Assembly (NCBI GenBank): GCA_964540415.1
Contig: CAZIMM010000098.1
Span: 1 to 7,790 of the forward strand
Direction of reading: 5' to 3'
Source of the DNA: CAZIMM01 sp964540415
GTDB lineage: Bacteria; Bacillota; Clostridia; Oscillospirales; Acutalibacteraceae
Length of the DNA: 7,790 nt
In this document: positions 6,006-7,790 of the stretch, piece by piece
How positions within the stretch are numbered: position 1 is the first letter of the stretch
Layout: the number at the start of each line of letters is the position of its first letter
The notes under the pieces: generated by a model
What the model was told of the DNA's origin: nothing
The model's input: the letters and a program-made list of their open reading frames with translations, nothing else
Databases searched by the model: none
Translations under genes and position numbers: made by a program

Positions 6006-7790
6006 TTATGTTTCCTTAAATGTCAGAATAACCTTAAACAAATCTCCGTCGAGGACAAGCTCAAACCGGCCGTTTTGCAGTTCGGTGAGATTTTGTGCAA
6101 TTGTCAGACCGAGGCCATTTCCGTTTTCGTGTCTAGAGGCATCGCCGCGGGCAAAGCGCTCAAGCAGTTCACTGCCGCTGACATCGGTAAGCGTGCACCT
6201 TGAAATGTTGCGAAAGGTGATAACGATATAGCCGTTGTTCCTTGCTACGTTGAGATGAACCCGTGTGCCGGGCATTGCGTATTTTGAAATATTGTTAAGA
6301 AGGTTCGAGAAAACGCGCCAGAGAAGGGAGCCGTCAGCTGTGATGAACACATCATCCGCAAGCGTTGAGACAACGAGTTCAAGATTGTGCGCCTGAAGTG
6401 TTTCATCGAATTCTGCAAGGGTCTGACTGAGCAATACTCCGACATTTGTGCGTTCGAGGTTCAGATTCACATCGCCCGTAGAGGCTCTCGATGCCTCAAT
6501 AAGGCTGTCAAGAAGACAGCGCAGGTTATCCGCCTGCCTGCCCAGCACGTCGATGTAATCCTTCTGCTGTTCGGCGGTGAGAGAGTCGCTGCGCAAAAGG
6601 TCAATGAAGTTGATGATTGAGGTCAGGGGAGTCTTTATGTCGTGAGAGACGTTGGAAATCAGCTCATTGCGCAGGTGCTCACTGCGCATTTCCTGTTCAT
6701 ATGCCTTGACAATGTCGCTTCTGATGTGGTCAAGATTTTCGCTGTGTGCCTTGAAGCCCTTGATGCTTACGCGCCGGGTAAAGTCCTCGTCATCAAGATC
6801 ACCGTCGGCAAGTCGCTGTGCCTTTTCCCTGATGAACTGGAAGTTGAGCGCAAGCATAACGATAATCGGGATGAGCACAACGCGCTCAATGAGCCAGACG
6901 AGGATATATCTGTCAAAGATAATTTCACCTTTTATCAGCTCATAGTAGGCGAAAACCGCAATCACAACCATCCCTAAAAGGTTGATGCAGGCAACGGAAA
7001 TGACAAGCTTGTTGAAGAATGACATGCTTTTACCGATTCGGCGTATTCCTCGCGGTGCCTTGCGGCGGATAAAGGTAATCAGACGGTAGACCATGGTGTT
7101 GCGCAGCGGTCTGCCTACGGCGATTCTCGTGCAAAGAGTGGTTGTTAACATTTCAATGATGATGGCGGTGATACAGGCGGAAGTTACGGTTACAACATTG
7201 TACAGCACCATGTTCGCATTTCCGACCTCTGTAAGGCCGATGATAAGCCAGCACATTGAGACAAGTCCGATGGAAACGATTATGCACAAATCAAGCGGCA
7301 CTCTGTCAATAAAGGTGAGAAGCACCTTGCCGTCCTTGTCCTTGTTGTTGAGACCGCTGCACGAAATAATGGTGAGCAGCACAACAATGATAACGATTGA
7401 AATCAGCAAAAGCACAAAGACGACGAAGCGCATGTGGTTTGCATGATTTATCCACCAGAAGGCTGAATTATAACCGTCACCGGCAACGAATTCCGAACGA
7501 ACGTAGCCGTCAATTCTTGCGGTCCGGCTGTCACCGCTGTCAGAATAATATGTAAAGCTGCGGGTCATCTTGAAGCGGTAATCTCCGCCGTCGTAGTTTG
7601 AAAATAGCCTGTTGTTTTCGCTGTCGGTTATCACAAAGAAGAAGTTTGAGTTTTCCTCGGAAAAGCGTTCCCTGTAGCTTTCAATTCTGGTGTCATAAAG
7701 CCCGAGGTCACTTGTTGAAAAGGTGAAATAGCTGATTGCGTCTTCAAGATTGACAGATGTCTCTGTTTGGAGATAGTATTGTTCAGCCGT
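6006..7790 (-). CDS. Multi-pass membrane sensor histidine kinase, N-terminus outside the window
   Basis: This is a two-component sensor that autophosphorylates on histidine and passes the phosphate to a response regulator, probably encoded just beyond the right edge. The frame is open from the window end to the TAA at 6006-6008, giving 594 visible residues; the GTG at 7634 is internal. Visible residues 1-120 form an extracytoplasmic sensor region (for example SYRERFSEENSNFFFVITDS). Membrane helices lie at about 122-144, 166-186, 195-217, 259-282 and 296-317; a first helix is expected upstream. A short HAMP-like linker follows, then the phospho-acceptor block SNVSHDIKTPLTSI with its histidine at 6642-6644. 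The ATPase domain shows the N box LWRVFSNLLNNISKYA and a G2 box GNGLGLTIAQNLTELQ. The usual G1 box (DxGxG) is replaced by TFRNISRC, a form I recall from a Firmicutes subgroup with active-looking N and G2 boxes. The stimulus is not predictable from sequence. Confidence 0.93.
   Translation of the reverse strand, partial: TAEQYYLQTETSVNLEDAISYFTFSTSDLGLYDTRIESYRERFSEENSNFFFVITDSENNRLFSNYDGGDYRFKMTRSFTYYSDSGDSRTARIDGYVRSEFVAGDGYNSAFWWINHANHMRFVVFVLLLISIVIIVVLLTIISCSGLNNKDKDGKVLLTFIDRVPLDLCIIVSIGLVSMCWLIIGLTEVGNANMVLYNVVTVTSACITAIIIEMLTTTLCTRIAVGRPLRNTMVYRLITFIRRKAPRGIRRIGKSMSFFNKLVISVACINLLGMVVIAVFAYYELIKGEIIFDRYILVWLIERVVLIPIIVMLALNFQFIREKAQRLADGDLDDEDFTRRVSIKGFKAHSENLDHIRSDIVKAYEQEMRSEHLRNELISNVSHDIKTPLTSIINFIDLLRSDSLTAEQQKDYIDVLGRQADNLRCLLDSLIEASRASTGDVNLNLERTNVGVLLSQTLAEFDETLQAHNLELVVSTLADDVFITADGSLLWRVFSNLLNNISKYAMPGTRVHLNVARNNGYIVITFRNISRCTLTDVSGSELLERFARGDASRHENGNGLGLTIAQNLTELQNGRFELVLDGDLFKVILTFKET

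Noticed and set aside
5952..6231. Small rightward open frames downstream of the second hairpin
   Set aside because: They overlap the terminator and the antisense of the conserved kinase ATPase domain and have no ribosome binding site.

Overview
The window looks like a chromosomal segment from an anaerobic low-to-moderate GC Clostridia bacterium, probably a gut Oscillospiraceae/Ruminococcaceae-type genome. This rests on the ecfT-truA gene order, a DUF5711-type protein, AAGGAG ribosome binding sites and a Firmicutes-style sensor kinase. A run of 45 N marks an assembly gap, so it is probably a draft or metagenome assembly. It is mostly ordinary housekeeping and envelope-associated sequence. I see no mobile element, CRISPR array, tRNA or rRNA.

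Layout. Positions 1-4787 hold a tight rightward gene cluster: the 3' part of ecfT (membrane subunit of ECF vitamin/metal importers), truA (tRNA pseudouridine synthase), a membrane-anchored DUF5711-like beta-propeller protein interrupted by the N run, a stand-alone 2-oxo acid dehydrogenase E2-type acyltransferase domain, and a divergent family 2 glycosyltransferase-like protein. The first three genes abut or overlap by a few bases. The later ones are 13 and 34 bases apart. The group therefore looks like one transcription unit with its promoter left of the window.

A 98-base gap (4788-4885) carries a convincing sigma-A type promoter and ribosome binding site for fba, the class II fructose-bisphosphate aldolase (4886-5845). 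Two consecutive strong hairpins (5854-5996) then end fba transcription. They also face a convergent leftward gene (6006 to past the right edge), a multi-pass membrane sensor histidine kinase whose N-terminus lies outside the window.

The points most worth a second look are the altered active-site signatures in two neighbouring genes (E2-like His-x3-Asp changed to His-x3-Glu; glycosyltransferase DxD region changed to TPGD), the lack of any lipoyl domain or E1/E3 partner in view, the N run whose length cannot be correct for the gene it interrupts, and the paired terminators that share a 10-base inverted repeat. None of these alone shows a new system.
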